From Alicyclobacillus tolerans (GTDB lineage: Bacteria > Bacillota > Bacilli > Alicyclobacillales > Alicyclobacillaceae): a stretch of DNA of 49,728 nucleotides. The notes under the pieces were generated by a model. The model was not told the origin of the DNA. It was given only the letters and a program-made list of their open reading frames with translations, and searched no databases. A program made the position numbers and the translations under genes. Within the stretch, counting starts at the first letter, position 1; every line of letters begins with the position of its first letter. Location of the stretch: the NCBI RefSeq assembly GCF_021739485.1, contig NZ_JAJFNK010000037.1, forward strand, positions 1-49,728. Direction: 5' to 3'. Below are positions 1 through 8,205 of the stretch, in pieces.

Positions 1-81
1 GTCGGATTGTATTGGCACTTTCTCGACGTGGTCTGGGTGTTCATTTTTACGGTCGTCTACCTGACAGGGAAGGTGTTATAG
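1..81 (+). CDS. Haem-copper (quinol/cytochrome c) oxidase subunit III, C-terminal end only
   Basis: The first 81 bases encode the last 26 residues of an open frame that enters from outside the window. The visible peptide contains YWHFLDVVWVFIF followed by a hydrophobic end, which is the typical last transmembrane helix of oxidase subunit III (CtaE, QoxC or CyoC), a non-catalytic membrane subunit of the terminal respiratory oxidase. The stop codon TAG (79-81) directly abuts the ATG of the next gene, a subunit IV, so the two are translationally coupled. The subunit III identity rests on this short tail plus the neighbour. Quinol versus cytochrome c as electron donor cannot be decided from what is present. 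Confidence 0.85.
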   Translation, partial: VGLYWHFLDVVWVFIFTVVYLTGKVL

Positions 82-420
82 ATGTTGGAGGCGAAACTTC
101 AGCACGAACAAAATCAACTCCACGATTCCCATGAGGGCTTCCCATGGAAACACGTGGTTGGGTTTATCCTGTCGTTGGTCCTCACGGCGATCGCGTTCTG
201 GTTTGTACTGTCCTCTCACTTGAGCACGGCCATGACCATCGTCTCCATCGTCGTGTTGGCCATCTTTCAAGTGCTCGTGCAGTTGTTGATGTTTATGCAC
301 TTTACGGAAAGCGACGGAAAAGCCTATCAAGTGGTCGCTATGTTGTTTGGCTTCTTTATTGCCATCTGCATTGTCGGAGGCACCGTTTGGATTATGGCGT
401 TTAAGAGTATTGTCTCCTGA
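82..420 (+). CDS. Haem-copper oxidase subunit IV (CtaF/QoxD/CyoD family)
   Basis: This 112-residue protein has three hydrophobic segments (about residues 24-44, 52-74 and 83-107) and the motif LLMFMHF in the second, which is characteristic of the small bacterial oxidase subunit IV. Subunit IV supports assembly and stability of the oxidase complex in the cytoplasmic membrane and has no catalytic centre. The ATG follows the subunit III stop codon with no spacer, and GGGAAGG inside the end of subunit III can serve as ribosome binding site. It is the last gene of the operon, since a strong terminator lies 56 bases downstream. The family call is secure; quinol versus cytochrome c oxidase is not resolved. 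Confidence 0.9.
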   Translation: MLEAKLQHEQNQLHDSHEGFPWKHVVGFILSLVLTAIAFWFVLSSHLSTAMTIVSIVVLAIFQVLVQLLMFMHFTESDGKAYQVVAMLFGFFIAICIVGGTVWIMAFKSIVS

Positions 421-475
421 CGGCGTTTCATCGCGAGTTTTGTTTTCGGAGTATAAAATCGCAAATGAGACCGGA

Positions 476-520
476 AACGACGTGGAATTGGCTATCCAAT
501 TGACACGTCGTTTTTGTTAT
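476..520 (+). terminator. Rho-independent terminator of the oxidase operon
   Basis: AACGACGTG (476-484) pairs perfectly with CACGTCGTT (504-512), and the inner AATTGG/CCAATT extends the stem. A T-rich run (511-519) follows. It sits 56 bases after the subunit IV stop codon. Confidence 0.9.
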
Positions 521-662
521 TTTACTGCGAATTTGCACGAGACATATTCCATAAAAGTATCAAAGTTTAAGTCATGGATATGCTACACATGCATTCGTTT
601 AGTCGCTGTGAGGGATCGGGGTTTCTGAACCATCGCTAGTTACTTTGTTGGAGGCATTGGGC

Positions 663-1691
663 TTGACTACATTGCACGAGTACTTATCCGAGAGTATAGT
701 GTCTGCAAAATTTCATGACAGGACTCTATTGCAACAACATTGGCAATATCCTGGGGGATGTACGAACGCAGTAGGACAGGTTGGTACAGTTTTAGTACAC
801 CGCCCTGGGGACGAAATGACGGAACTGCAAAAGGGGCACTACGAACCGAGTGTTGGGGCATTCGTTCTCCGTGACAGAGATGGGCACGTACTTGCGTACT
901 CGTTGTCCGAGGGCCCTCCGGACATAGAACGGATGCAAGAAGAACACGATGCACTCACCAAAGCGTTGCACGCTGCCGGAGCCGACGTGATTGATGTCCA
1001 CTTGGGAGACGGGTTTATCAACCAGGTCTTTATGAGGGACATAGGAATGGTTGTGCCAGGTGGAATTGTGCTATCGCGGTTCGCCCTGGGTATGAGGTAC
1101 GGGGAAACTGCAGAGGCATTAAAATCCATTGTTAATCTGGGTATGCCTGTACTTGGGATGATTCAAGGCGATGGATTTGTCGAAGGCGGAAGTTTCACTG
1201 TCCTGGACCGCAACACCGCCATTGTAGGGCGATCCGTTCGAGTCAATGACATTGGCATCCATCAGTTGAGGGAGATCCTTTCTTGGCAAGGGATGGACCT
1301 CATGGTCGTGGATATTCCAGCCTGCCTAATCCATTTAGACGAGGCTTTTGTCCTGTTGGACACGGACAAGGCCCTCATGAACCCTGAGTTGCTGCCACAT
1401 TGGTTCATCCATGAAATGCAGTCGCGAGGAATTGAAATGATTGCCGTGCACCCGAATGACCCGCCTATGGCGAATAACTTCTTAACGGTGTCTCCTGGTA
1501 AGGTGATCTTTGGAGCGTCTGGCTTGCGAACGATGGAAATCTTGGCGAGCCGTGGTGTGGAAGTGATCCCTGTAGATGTGTCAGAAATTAACAAACTCGG
1601 GGGAGGAATCCACTGTGCCACACTTGAGCTTGGCCGAGAAGACGTTCCCAGCAACCCTCGTCGGGCACGAAGCCAAACAATTTTACAATAA
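663..1691 (+). CDS. Arginine deiminase / dimethylargininase-type amidinotransferase-fold hydrolase
   Basis: About 342 residues of the pentein (amidinotransferase) superfamily, whose members hydrolyse or transfer the guanidino group of arginine derivatives through a covalent cysteine intermediate. Visible family features are MRDIGMVVPGG, GDGFVEGGSF (guanidino-binding acid and following Gly-Gly), VGRSVRVNDIG, and the C-terminal GGGIHCATLELGRED, whose cysteine is the expected nucleophile. The frame is open from TTG 645, but TTG 663 is the better start because GGAGG (650-654) lies 8 bases upstream of it. The gene stands alone, with no arginine-pathway neighbours, so arginine, methylated arginine or another guanidine as substrate is open. 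Superfamily sure, exact reaction not. Confidence 0.8.
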   Translation: MTTLHEYLSESIVSAKFHDRTLLQQHWQYPGGCTNAVGQVGTVLVHRPGDEMTELQKGHYEPSVGAFVLRDRDGHVLAYSLSEGPPDIERMQEEHDALTKALHAAGADVIDVHLGDGFINQVFMRDIGMVVPGGIVLSRFALGMRYGETAEALKSIVNLGMPVLGMIQGDGFVEGGSFTVLDRNTAIVGRSVRVNDIGIHQLREILSWQGMDLMVVDIPACLIHLDEAFVLLDTDKALMNPELLPHWFIHEMQSRGIEMIAVHPNDPPMANNFLTVSPGKVIFGASGLRTMEILASRGVEVIPVDVSEINKLGGGIHCATLELGREDVPSNPRRARSQTILQ

Positions 1692-1772
1692 AGTTTGAAA
1701 ATGACGGTTTGAAAACAAAGGTTGCAAGTAAAGATTTAATTTAAAACCAAGTACGATGAGGTCCGAAAACCG

Positions 1773-1812
1773 AAGCGGGCTGCACCAGCAAGTCTGATGC
1801 CGTCCGCTTTTT
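1773..1812 (+). terminator. Possible terminator after the amidinotransferase-fold gene
   Basis: AAGCGG (1773-1778) can pair with CCGCTT (1804-1809), followed by a run of T. The stem is only 6 bp and the loop is long, so this is a moderate call. It lies 80 bases after the stop codon. Confidence 0.4.
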
Positions 1813-1923
1813 GATGTTGCGAAGGTATGTCATAACTCTCTCAACCAATTGAAACCCAAATAGTGGAGTTTGTTTAAACAGAACTTAAAAAAAACCCTCA
1901 GACCAATGAACAAAAGAACCCCC

Positions 1924-2115
1924 TCAGTGGAGGGCATTGTCTTCCTGAAGTTCACTGACATGGACCTCGTGTTTTTCGTTGGGGTTTTTCAAATGGTAGA
2001 TGTGCGCCATTTCCGATGGTTCATCAACACCTTGGATATATACCTGTGTGCCATTGTGTGATACGTGTGCCATTCTCGAGGATGCAGCGATCTCTTTTGC
2101 ACGGTTGACATCCAT
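1924..2115 (-). CDS. sspH: Small acid-soluble spore protein, H type
   Basis: A 63-residue protein starting MDVNRAKEIAAS, with NGTQVYIQGVDE and a closing HEVHVSELQED. These are the hallmarks of SASP family H proteins, minor DNA-associated or core proteins synthesised in the forespore. The longer open frame from 2178 is not the gene start: ATG 2115 is preceded by AGGAGGTC (2121-2128) at ideal spacing and gives exactly the family's usual N-terminus and length. It is divergent from the malic enzyme gene. Expression is presumably under a forespore sigma factor (family knowledge); I did not identify a convincing promoter. It shows directly that the host forms endospores. Confidence 0.92.
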   Translation of the reverse strand: MDVNRAKEIAASSRMAHVSHNGTQVYIQGVDEPSEMAHIYHLKNPNEKHEVHVSELQEDNALH

Positions 2116-2327
2116 GTGCAGACCTCCTAATCGTTTGTCGAATCTAGGGTTCCAGAACCTGTAACGCTCTATGCACACTCGGTCACGTTCTCTGAATTTA
2201 GGTCATTGTTACCAGGCATTGTGTTTCAAATGAGAAATGGTAAACTTCCCTAAGTAGGGTGTCTCTATACGCTCTTATATCTCGTTCAAACAGCAAGGGA
2301 CTTTCAAACAAAAAGTGGGGTGTAAAC

Positions 2328-3746
2328 TTGGCTGTAAAACAAACGACCGGGCTTAGTTTAATTCTCAGACTGAAGATTGATACGGGTTCGGCCTTCGCAG
2401 ATGTTGCGACAGCCATTGGCGAAGCAGGCGGAGACATTATTGCGGTTGACGTAATTCACGTACGACGCGAATACGTGATTAGAGACATCACCGTCAATGT
2501 TCACAACGAGGCTCACAGGGAACTCGTTGTTCAGTCCTTGGCCAAGCGTCCAGGGATTTCTGTCGTCAATGTATCCGACCGCACATTCCTCGTTCACCTG
2601 GGTGGGAAAATCGAAGTTCAACCGAAGTCGCCGGTGAAAAACCGGGACGATTTGTCAAGAGTATATACACCTGGCGTAGCTCGCGTCTGTGAGGCCATTC
2701 ACGAGGACCCGGCAAAGGCATTTCAGTTGACCATTCGCCGCAATACCGTGGCAGTGGTGACGGACGGTACGGCAGTACTGGGTCTTGGGGATATTGGGCC
2801 CGAAGCCGCTCTGCCGGTCATGGAAGGTAAGGCGATGTTGTTCAAGCAGTTCGCTGGAGTTGATGCATTTCCGATTTGCCTCAACACCAAGGACCCGGAT
2901 GAGATTGTGCGTATCGTCAAATCAATTGCGCCCACTTTTGGCGGAATCAATTTGGAAGATATCGCATCGCCGAGATGCTTTGAAATTGAGGAACGGCTTC
3001 GCAAAGAGTTGGACATTCCAGTGTTTCACGACGATCAGCATGGCACAGCCGTCGTTCTATTGGCAGGATTGTTAAATGCGGTAAAGATTGTAAATAAGAA
3101 CATGAACGATTTGCGCGTCGTAGTCAGTGGCATTGGAGCCGCAGGCGTCGCATGCACAAAGATGCTGATGGCCGCGGGCGTGACCAATATTGTCGGTGTG
3201 GACCGACAAGGGATTATTGAAGCGGGCAAGCGTTACGACAATCCGATGTGGGACTGGTATGCGGCACACACCAATCCTGAGGGCCGCCAAGGCGGCATGG
3301 ATCAGGCCATCGTGGGTGCCGACGTTTTCATTGGCGTTTCCGCTCCAGGAGTACTCACTGTCGAGCACATCAAGAAAATGGCGAACGACCCCATCGTATT
3401 TGCCATGGCCAACCCGACTCCGGAAATTTCACCGGACGAGGCAGAGCCGTACGTGCGAATCATGGCGACGGGTCGCTCTGACTATCCGAACCAGATCAAC
3501 AATGTTCTTTGCTTCCCTGGAATTTTCAGGGGCGCACTGGACGCGCGCGCCAGTGACATCAACGAGGCTATGAAACTGGCTGCGGCACAGGCCATCGCAG
3601 CGTGCGTCGGAGACGATCAGTTAAACGAACAGTATATTATCCCCAGCGTATTTAATAAAAAGGTCGTATCGGCGGTCAGTCAAGCCGTCGCGGAGGCTGC
3701 CCATGAATCCGGAGTGGCGCGCCGCGAACTGACGCGTGACCTATAA
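2328..3746 (+). CDS. NAD(P)-dependent malic enzyme with N-terminal ACT domain
   Basis: A 472-residue protein. Residues 1-80 form an ACT-like regulatory domain (SLILRLKIDTG, then GGDIIAVDVIHV). The rest is a bacterial malic enzyme that oxidatively decarboxylates malate to pyruvate: SRVYTPGVARVC, VVTDGTAVLGLGDIGP, GVDAFPICLNTKD, NLEDIASPRCFEIE, VFHDDQHGTA (metal and malate binding), a Rossmann fold at SGIGAAGVAC, and FAMANPTPEISP with NQINNVLCFPGIFRGALD. The frame opens at GTG 2259, but TTG 2328, preceded by GTGGGGTG (2315-2322), fits both the ACT domain start and the binding site. The ACT domain suggests allosteric control by a small ligand, unidentified here. It is monocistronic, with a terminator 80 bases downstream. 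Confidence 0.93.
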   Translation: MAVKQTTGLSLILRLKIDTGSAFADVATAIGEAGGDIIAVDVIHVRREYVIRDITVNVHNEAHRELVVQSLAKRPGISVVNVSDRTFLVHLGGKIEVQPKSPVKNRDDLSRVYTPGVARVCEAIHEDPAKAFQLTIRRNTVAVVTDGTAVLGLGDIGPEAALPVMEGKAMLFKQFAGVDAFPICLNTKDPDEIVRIVKSIAPTFGGINLEDIASPRCFEIEERLRKELDIPVFHDDQHGTAVVLLAGLLNAVKIVNKNMNDLRVVVSGIGAAGVACTKMLMAAGVTNIVGVDRQGIIEAGKRYDNPMWDWYAAHTNPEGRQGGMDQAIVGADVFIGVSAPGVLTVEHIKKMANDPIVFAMANPTPEISPDEAEPYVRIMATGRSDYPNQINNVLCFPGIFRGALDARASDINEAMKLAAAQAIAACVGDDQLNEQYIIPSVFNKKVVSAVSQAVAEAAHESGVARRELTRDL

Positions 3747-3826
3747 GAAGCTTCGCGCCCGTGCGGACAAAAGGGCAGCCCGATCGCGGGAACTGTCTGA
3801 GCTAACCGCGTGAAAAGTGACATCTT

Positions 3827-3865
3827 GGAGCCTACCCGGACTTGCTGGCAGGCTCCTTCTTTTTT
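3827..3865 (+). terminator. Rho-independent terminator of the malic enzyme gene
   Basis: GGAGCCT (3827-3833) pairs with AGGCTCC (3850-3856), followed by TTCTTTTTT. The rest of the 303-base gap up to the next gene holds no other convincing element. Confidence 0.9.
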
Positions 3866-4049
3866 AGCCGCACTTTTGTCGCGAATCCACGGTTTACGTC
3901 AACGTGCTTCCATACGCTTTCACAGTTTTAGCTCTAGCCGGGGCAATCTTCACGGCATGTCCTGTTCGGATGTGGCAGGGCTGTGCTATAATCGGCACGA
4001 ACAAAATGAATTCGCTTACAGGTTCATGCTGCGGAAGAGGTGGACAAAA

Positions 4050-5036
4050 TTGCCGAAATTTTATGCATACGTTGCGGAAAAGGACGGAGACAATTTTAGT
4101 TTTGGGAAGAAAGAACTTGACCTGATCGACCTGCCGGAAGGCGAAGTGACCATTCGCGTCCGCTATTCCAGCGTCAATTTTAAGGACGGCTTGGCAAGCA
4201 CCCCGAACGGCCGCGTTCTACGGAGCTACCCCATGGTTCCAGGAATTGACCTCGCCGGCGAAGTCGTGGCCTGCAGCAACGCGTCCTTTCAAGAGGGACA
4301 GCCTGTATTGGTGACCGGTTACGGCCTTGGCGTCAGCCACTTTGGCGGCTTTGCAGAATACGCCCGCGTACCGGCCAACTGGGTTGTGCCGCTGCCGCAG
4401 GGCCTTCGTTTGAGAGATGCCATGGTGATTGGGACGGCTGGCTTTACGGCTGGCTTGGCCGTCAAACGGATGGAGGAAAACGGCCTGCGTCCGGGGCAGG
4501 GACCCGTCTTGGTTGTTGGTGCCACCGGCGGTGTTGGAAGTATCGCTGTAGCTGTTCTTGCTAACTCCGGGTACGAGGTCACCGCAAGTACAGGCAAGCA
4601 GTCGGAGGTCGATTATCTGAAATCCCTGGGCGCTTCACAAGTCCTCAGCCGGGAAGAGGTGTCTCAGGAAAGTTCGAGGGCTCTCGAAAAGGAATTGTGG
4701 GCAGGAGCGATTGACCCTGTAGGCGGCAAGACGCTTGCTTATTTGCTGCGCACCACTAAGTATGGAGGTTCTGTGGCGTCCATGGGCAACACGGGTGGTC
4801 CGGAATTGAACACGACAGTTTTTCCGTTCATCCTTCGCGGCGTCAACCTTCTGGGAATTGATTCTGTCAATTGTCCAATGGACAGCCGCCTCCAAGTATG
4901 GGACAGGTTGGCCGCGAGTCTCAGTGCTTCGCAGTTGGACGCTATGGCGGTAGAAACGCCATTTGACGAGTTGCCTGAGGCCTTATCTGCCATCCTCAAG
5001 GGCGGCGTCCGGGGGAGAGTTGTCATTACATTGTAA
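4050..5036 (+). CDS. YhdH/YhfP-family quinone oxidoreductase (acrylyl-CoA reductase AcuI type)
   Basis: A 328-residue medium-chain dehydrogenase/reductase. The substrate domain shows YSSVNFKDGLA, YPMVPGIDLAGEV and GYGLGVSHFGGFAEYARV; the NADPH domain shows GTAGFTAGLAV, VVGATGGVGSIAV and AIDPVGGKTL; the C-terminal part shows FILRGVNLLGIDSV and GRVVITL. These match the zinc-free YhdH/YhfP group, whose studied members reduce acryloyl-CoA or activated alkenes with NADPH. The frame continues upstream to 3810, but TTG 4050 has AGAGGTGG (4036-4043) six bases before it and gives the usual family length of about 330 residues. It is monocistronic, with its own terminator. The true substrate is unknown. 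Confidence 0.9.
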   Translation: MPKFYAYVAEKDGDNFSFGKKELDLIDLPEGEVTIRVRYSSVNFKDGLASTPNGRVLRSYPMVPGIDLAGEVVACSNASFQEGQPVLVTGYGLGVSHFGGFAEYARVPANWVVPLPQGLRLRDAMVIGTAGFTAGLAVKRMEENGLRPGQGPVLVVGATGGVGSIAVAVLANSGYEVTASTGKQSEVDYLKSLGASQVLSREEVSQESSRALEKELWAGAIDPVGGKTLAYLLRTTKYGGSVASMGNTGGPELNTTVFPFILRGVNLLGIDSVNCPMDSRLQVWDRLAASLSASQLDAMAVETPFDELPEALSAILKGGVRGRVVITL

Positions 5037-5094
5037 GTCTGAGCCGGAATTTCGCTTCGGAAATCCGTGCAAGAATAAAACGATGGGACGAGGC

Positions 5095-5137
5095 TTCAGC
5101 GGTTTGGCAGTGTTGGCCAACCGCTGAATGCGTTTTT
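5095..5137 (+). terminator. Rho-independent terminator of the YhfP-type gene
   Basis: TTCAGCGGTT (5095-5104) pairs perfectly with AACCGCTGAA (5119-5128), followed by TGCGTTTTT. The next gene is on the opposite strand and ends at 5219, so this stem closes the plus-strand unit between convergent genes. Confidence 0.9.
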
Positions 5138-5218
5138 GGAACCAAGCGGACCCCGCAGTTGCATGTCGCATCATTGCACCCAGGCAAAAAAGGCTTAGGT
5201 CGTGACCCATCGCGACTG

Positions 5219-5728
5219 TCAGATGTTACAGGATTTCGCATGGGGAAGTTCTTCGAGCGGCACGGGAGAGACGACGACGCCGTCTTCATCCGCATAGACG
5301 ATGTGACCGGGAGTCCACGTGACACCTCCAAAGTTCAGTACGCGCTCAAGTTCGCCTTGTCCGTCTTTTCGGCTTTTGACGGGACAACTTCCCACGGCCA
5401 AAATCCCTAAATGGATTTGTGCCAACTCAGCCACATCCCGGACGCAGCCGTGAATGATTATGCCGGACATTCCATTGGCTTGGGCCAACGCCGCTAAATT
5501 TCCTCCGAGCAATGCGCAGTTGCGCGAAGCTTCGCCGTCCACCACCAGAACGGAGCCAGGTTTTGCTGTTTCAATGGCGGTGCGAACCAAGACGTTGTCC
5601 TCAAACACCTTAACGGTAAATACTGAGCCGCAAAACTCCATCTTGGCACCGTAATTCTGAAAGTTTGTTTGACACAGTTGCAGAGCTTGTTTTCCCCAGA
5701 ATTGATCGCACAAATCTGCTGTTTTCAA
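5219..5728 (-). CDS. RraA-like family protein
   Basis: 169 residues spanning the whole RraA fold: LKTADLCDQF near the N-terminus, FCGSVFTVKVFEDN, PGSVLVVDGE, ALLGGNLAALAQANGMSG, IIIHGCVRDVAEL and a C-terminal PGHIVYADEDGVVVSP. Family members are 4-hydroxy-4-methyl-2-oxoglutarate/oxaloacetate aldolases or, in enterobacteria, regulators of RNase E. The G-x-R-D segment (GCVRDVAEL) and the Gly-rich loop needed for substrate and metal binding are intact, so an aldolase/decarboxylase role is possible, but family members vary. Start: two TTG codons occur at 5734 and 5728; GGGAGAG directly touches the first, so 5728 is preferred. It is convergent with the upstream reductase gene. Confidence 0.85.
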   Translation of the reverse strand: MKTADLCDQFWGKQALQLCQTNFQNYGAKMEFCGSVFTVKVFEDNVLVRTAIETAKPGSVLVVDGEASRNCALLGGNLAALAQANGMSGIIIHGCVRDVAELAQIHLGILAVGSCPVKSRKDGQGELERVLNFGGVTWTPGHIVYADEDGVVVSPVPLEELPHAKSCNI

Positions 5729-5858
5729 CCGCAACTCTCCCTTCTTGCTTAGTTTACGTGGTCAAGTTCCTTTCGACAATCCACATTCACAGACTAGTTC
5801 GGAAAGTCTATTAACAGACTTCCCACGAAGGGTTAGAATACATGGCATCTGGTGGTTT

Positions 5859-5892
5859 AGGTGTCTCAATGGGATTTGCCAGGTGTTTCAAT
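5859..5892 (+). promoter_or_regulatory. Direct-repeat operator upstream of htrA
   Basis: AGGTGTCTCAAT (5859-5870) is repeated as AGGTGTTTCAAT (5881-5892), 11 of 12 bases identical, start to start 22 bp, so both lie on the same face of the helix. The second copy touches the -35 box of the putative htrA promoter. This layout is typical of activator or response-regulator sites; the binding protein is unknown. Confidence 0.5.
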
Positions 5893-5919
5893 TGAAATTC
5901 AAGAAAGCATGGCTACAAT
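5892..5919 (+). promoter_or_regulatory. Putative vegetative (SigA-type) promoter of htrA
   Basis: TTGAAA (5892-5897) and TACAAT (5914-5919) are separated by 16 bases, close to the housekeeping consensus, about 65 bases upstream of the htrA start codon. Confidence 0.5.
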
Positions 5920-5985
5920 TCAGATTAAGATGGTTGTTGTTGCACACGCTCATTTGGATTCACAACATGGGGAAAGGTGGTCATG

Positions 5986-7266
5986 ATGATGGGGTTTTAT
6001 ACGCCCAAACCTGACAATAACGAATCCCGCAAAAAATACGGTGGACGTCCTGGATGGGCCTGGCTAGCTACTGTCGTCTTGTCGGCGTTGGTAGGTTCCG
6101 GCGCGACATTGGTCGCCCTGCCTGCGTTGGAAAACCAAGGGTTTAATGTTCCGGCGATTCCGAGTCCAGTTCAAGATACGAGTGCAACTTCCGGCCCAGC
6201 CAGCACGGTCAACGTAAATGTGACGGACGGAATTACACAGGTTGTCAAAAAAGCGGCGCCGGCAGTCATGGGAGTCGTGAATTATGCGATGACCGGAAAT
6301 CCGTTCTCACAGCAGCAACAGTTGCAGGAATACGGAGTAGGAACCGGAGTCCTGTTTTATAAAAATGCCTCAAATGGATATGTCGTAACCAACAACCACG
6401 TTGTCATGGGAGCCGCCAAGGTGCAAGTCGTACTTGAGTCCGGCCAGCACGTGACGGCTCAAGTGGTCGGAACGGACCCGTACACCGACTTGGCTGTATT
6501 GAAAATTCCGCTGAAACCCGTCGCGAATGTGACTCCGTTGACGTTCGCAAATTCGGACAAAATTCAAGCGGGTGAACCCGCCATTGCCATTGGTACGCCG
6601 ATGGGCCTCGACTTTGCGGAATCGGTCACATCAGGCATTGTCAGCGCACCCAAACGGATCATGCCGGTTCAATTGCCCAATTCCCAACAGACGTTGGACT
6701 ATCAATCCGTAATCCAGACCGATGCCGCTATTAATCCAGGCAACAGCGGCGGGCCCTTGCTCAATATCACGGGTCAAGTCATGGGCATTAACAGCAGTAA
6801 GATTGCAGCTCCTAACTTCCAAGGAATGGGTTTTGCTATCCCGGCGAACGAAGTGCAGAACATTGCCTACCAGTTGGTAAAAACCGGTCATGCGGTACAC
6901 CCGGCGTTGGGCATCGAGGGTTACTCCATGTCCTCTTTGCCGTCACAGTACTGGCCAAACGTGCCGGTTGACTACGGAGTATGGGTAAAGACTGTCACAT
7001 CCAGTACGGCCAAGGCGGGAGGCCTGAAACCTCAGGATGTGATTGTCGGGATTGACGGACATACCGTTAAGACCATGGCGGATTTGCGCACCTATCTGTT
7101 CCAAGCAAATCCCGGACAGACGGTCACACTCAATGTTTACCGCGGCAGTCACCGCTTGACGTTGAAGGTAAAGCTGGGTGAGATGCAGACCCAAAACGAT
7201 TCTGGCGCCACGCAGCAACAGCTTCCGCAATCGAGCAGCGATCCTCTAAATCCCTTTGGGAATTAA
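5986..7266 (+). CDS. htrA: HtrA/DegP-family membrane-anchored serine protease with PDZ domain
   Basis: 426 residues: short cytoplasmic N-terminus, one membrane anchor (about 24-47), a Gln/Thr/Ser-rich linker, a trypsin-like domain and a C-terminal PDZ domain (about 300-395). The catalytic triad is intact: His in TNNHVVMG (about 138), Asp in DPYTDLAVLKI (about 168), Ser in PGNSGGPLLN (about 254). HtrA proteins degrade misfolded exported proteins at the outer face of the membrane. The start is ambiguous among ATG 5983, 5986 and 5989 after GGAAAGGTGG (5971-5980); 5986 is a compromise. The upstream direct repeats suggest stress or two-component control, but the usual regulator genes are not adjacent. 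Which of the HtrA paralogues (A, B, C/YyxA) it is cannot be told. Confidence 0.93.
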   Translation: MMGFYTPKPDNNESRKKYGGRPGWAWLATVVLSALVGSGATLVALPALENQGFNVPAIPSPVQDTSATSGPASTVNVNVTDGITQVVKKAAPAVMGVVNYAMTGNPFSQQQQLQEYGVGTGVLFYKNASNGYVVTNNHVVMGAAKVQVVLESGQHVTAQVVGTDPYTDLAVLKIPLKPVANVTPLTFANSDKIQAGEPAIAIGTPMGLDFAESVTSGIVSAPKRIMPVQLPNSQQTLDYQSVIQTDAAINPGNSGGPLLNITGQVMGINSSKIAAPNFQGMGFAIPANEVQNIAYQLVKTGHAVHPALGIEGYSMSSLPSQYWPNVPVDYGVWVKTVTSSTAKAGGLKPQDVIVGIDGHTVKTMADLRTYLFQANPGQTVTLNVYRGSHRLTLKVKLGEMQTQNDSGATQQQLPQSSSDPLNPFGN

Positions 7267-7361
7267 TCTTGCAGCAGCTTAGGGGATCGCGGTGAACAGG
7301 ATGGCGGAACAGGTCGCGCATTGAGGGGGCTTACGGTCAAACAATCGTATAGTTCACGGAA

Positions 7362-7397
7362 GGGCTGTCCGAAGGCAAGAGTGCCGGAGGACAGCCC
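7362..7397. terminator. Stem-loop between htrA and the convergent hypothetical gene
   Basis: GGGCTGTCC (7362-7370) pairs perfectly with GGACAGCCC (7389-7397). The T-run after it is weak, so it may be an imperfect or bidirectional terminator between the convergent genes. Confidence 0.5.
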
Positions 7398-7462
7398 GTC
7401 TTGCGCTGATAACTCATTTTTGGTTAATCCGTTTGGCGATTGACCAGTTCCTATGTTGGCCA

Positions 7463-7918
7463 TTAGAAAGAAGCTATTTTAAATTTAATGTCCTGATCGA
7501 TGGTTTTATGACTCATAGTCACAGAAAACCTTCCGGAATTGGAGCTCAAAACTGGCCGCATGGAAAAATAGGAATGGCCTTCAACAAACCCCTTTGCGTT
7601 TACGGCGAAAGGGAGTCTCTGCGGCTGAGCAGTCAGCTTCAATGCACTGAGATGTTCCGGATTCCGCGGTTCTAAGAGCAATCCATCCATATACAAATAG
7701 GTATTGTTGACTTGGACCGGGGTATCTGTAAAGTTGTGGACGAAGTAGTGCACGTGACACAGGTACTCGCTGGAGTGCTTGTCCGTTGAAAATAGTACGG
7801 ATTGGTGTACGGACAGCAGCACATCAGTGAGTGGTTGAAATTGTCTTTCAGTAATGCGCTGTGCCTGGCGCTTCAGCCAATTCGAAACTGCCTGATTCGG
7901 GAATTTAGGGACGTTCAT
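7463..7918 (-). CDS. Hypothetical protein, 151 residues
   Basis: I do not recognise this protein. It has no signal peptide or membrane segment. The N-terminal 40 residues are basic and polar (NWLKRQAQRITERQ), and the middle, with HVHYFVHNFTDTPVQVNNTYLYMDG, looks like a beta-sandwich with alternating hydrophobic positions and several Tyr, Phe and His, similar in feel to SLAP-type or other beta-rich domains. ATG 7918 follows GTGGAGTG on the minus strand at sensible spacing. It is convergent with htrA and transcribed alone. Coding is likely because composition is protein-like throughout and the binding site is present, but no role can be assigned. Confidence 0.6.
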   Translation of the reverse strand: MNVPKFPNQAVSNWLKRQAQRITERQFQPLTDVLLSVHQSVLFSTDKHSSEYLCHVHYFVHNFTDTPVQVNNTYLYMDGLLLEPRNPEHLSALKLTAQPQRLPFAVNAKGFVEGHSYFSMRPVLSSNSGRFSVTMSHKTIDQDIKFKIASF

Positions 7919-7992
7919 TCATTTCACACTCCACAGTGCAACCCTGGTAAACAGCCAGTTAGTGAATCCATGTTTTGTGACAACGACAAGTT

Positions 7993-8068
7993 GAGCAAGA
8001 AGAGCCTCTCGAAAGTAGGAAAACTTCTCGAGAGCAAGAAACTTCTCTATAGCAAGAAACTTCTCTAT
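7993..8068. repeat. Tandem 18-bp repeat upstream of the TatD-like gene
   Basis: AGCAAGAAACTTCTCTAT occurs as two perfect adjacent copies at 8033-8050 and 8051-8068. Degenerate partial copies precede them (GAGCAAGAAGAG near 7993 and AAAACTTCTCGAG near 8020). The core AGAAACTTCT is a near palindrome. The array lies in the intergenic gap between divergent genes, 138 bases before the start of the TatD-like gene. Confidence 0.7.
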
Positions 8069-8205
8069 AGGCATCTCTATTCGCCAATGGAGGACACATT
8101 TCCTTGATCGCCGGAGACTGTGCGAGATATGGATGCGGATTGTCAGGTAAAGTCTGCGGATACAGCGGACCAGAGGCGGTTGTTTGACCTGAAGGAGGGA
8201 TTGGA

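Noticed and set aside
7993..8080. CRISPR array
   Set aside because: The 18-bp copies are directly adjacent with no spacers, and no cas genes are present.
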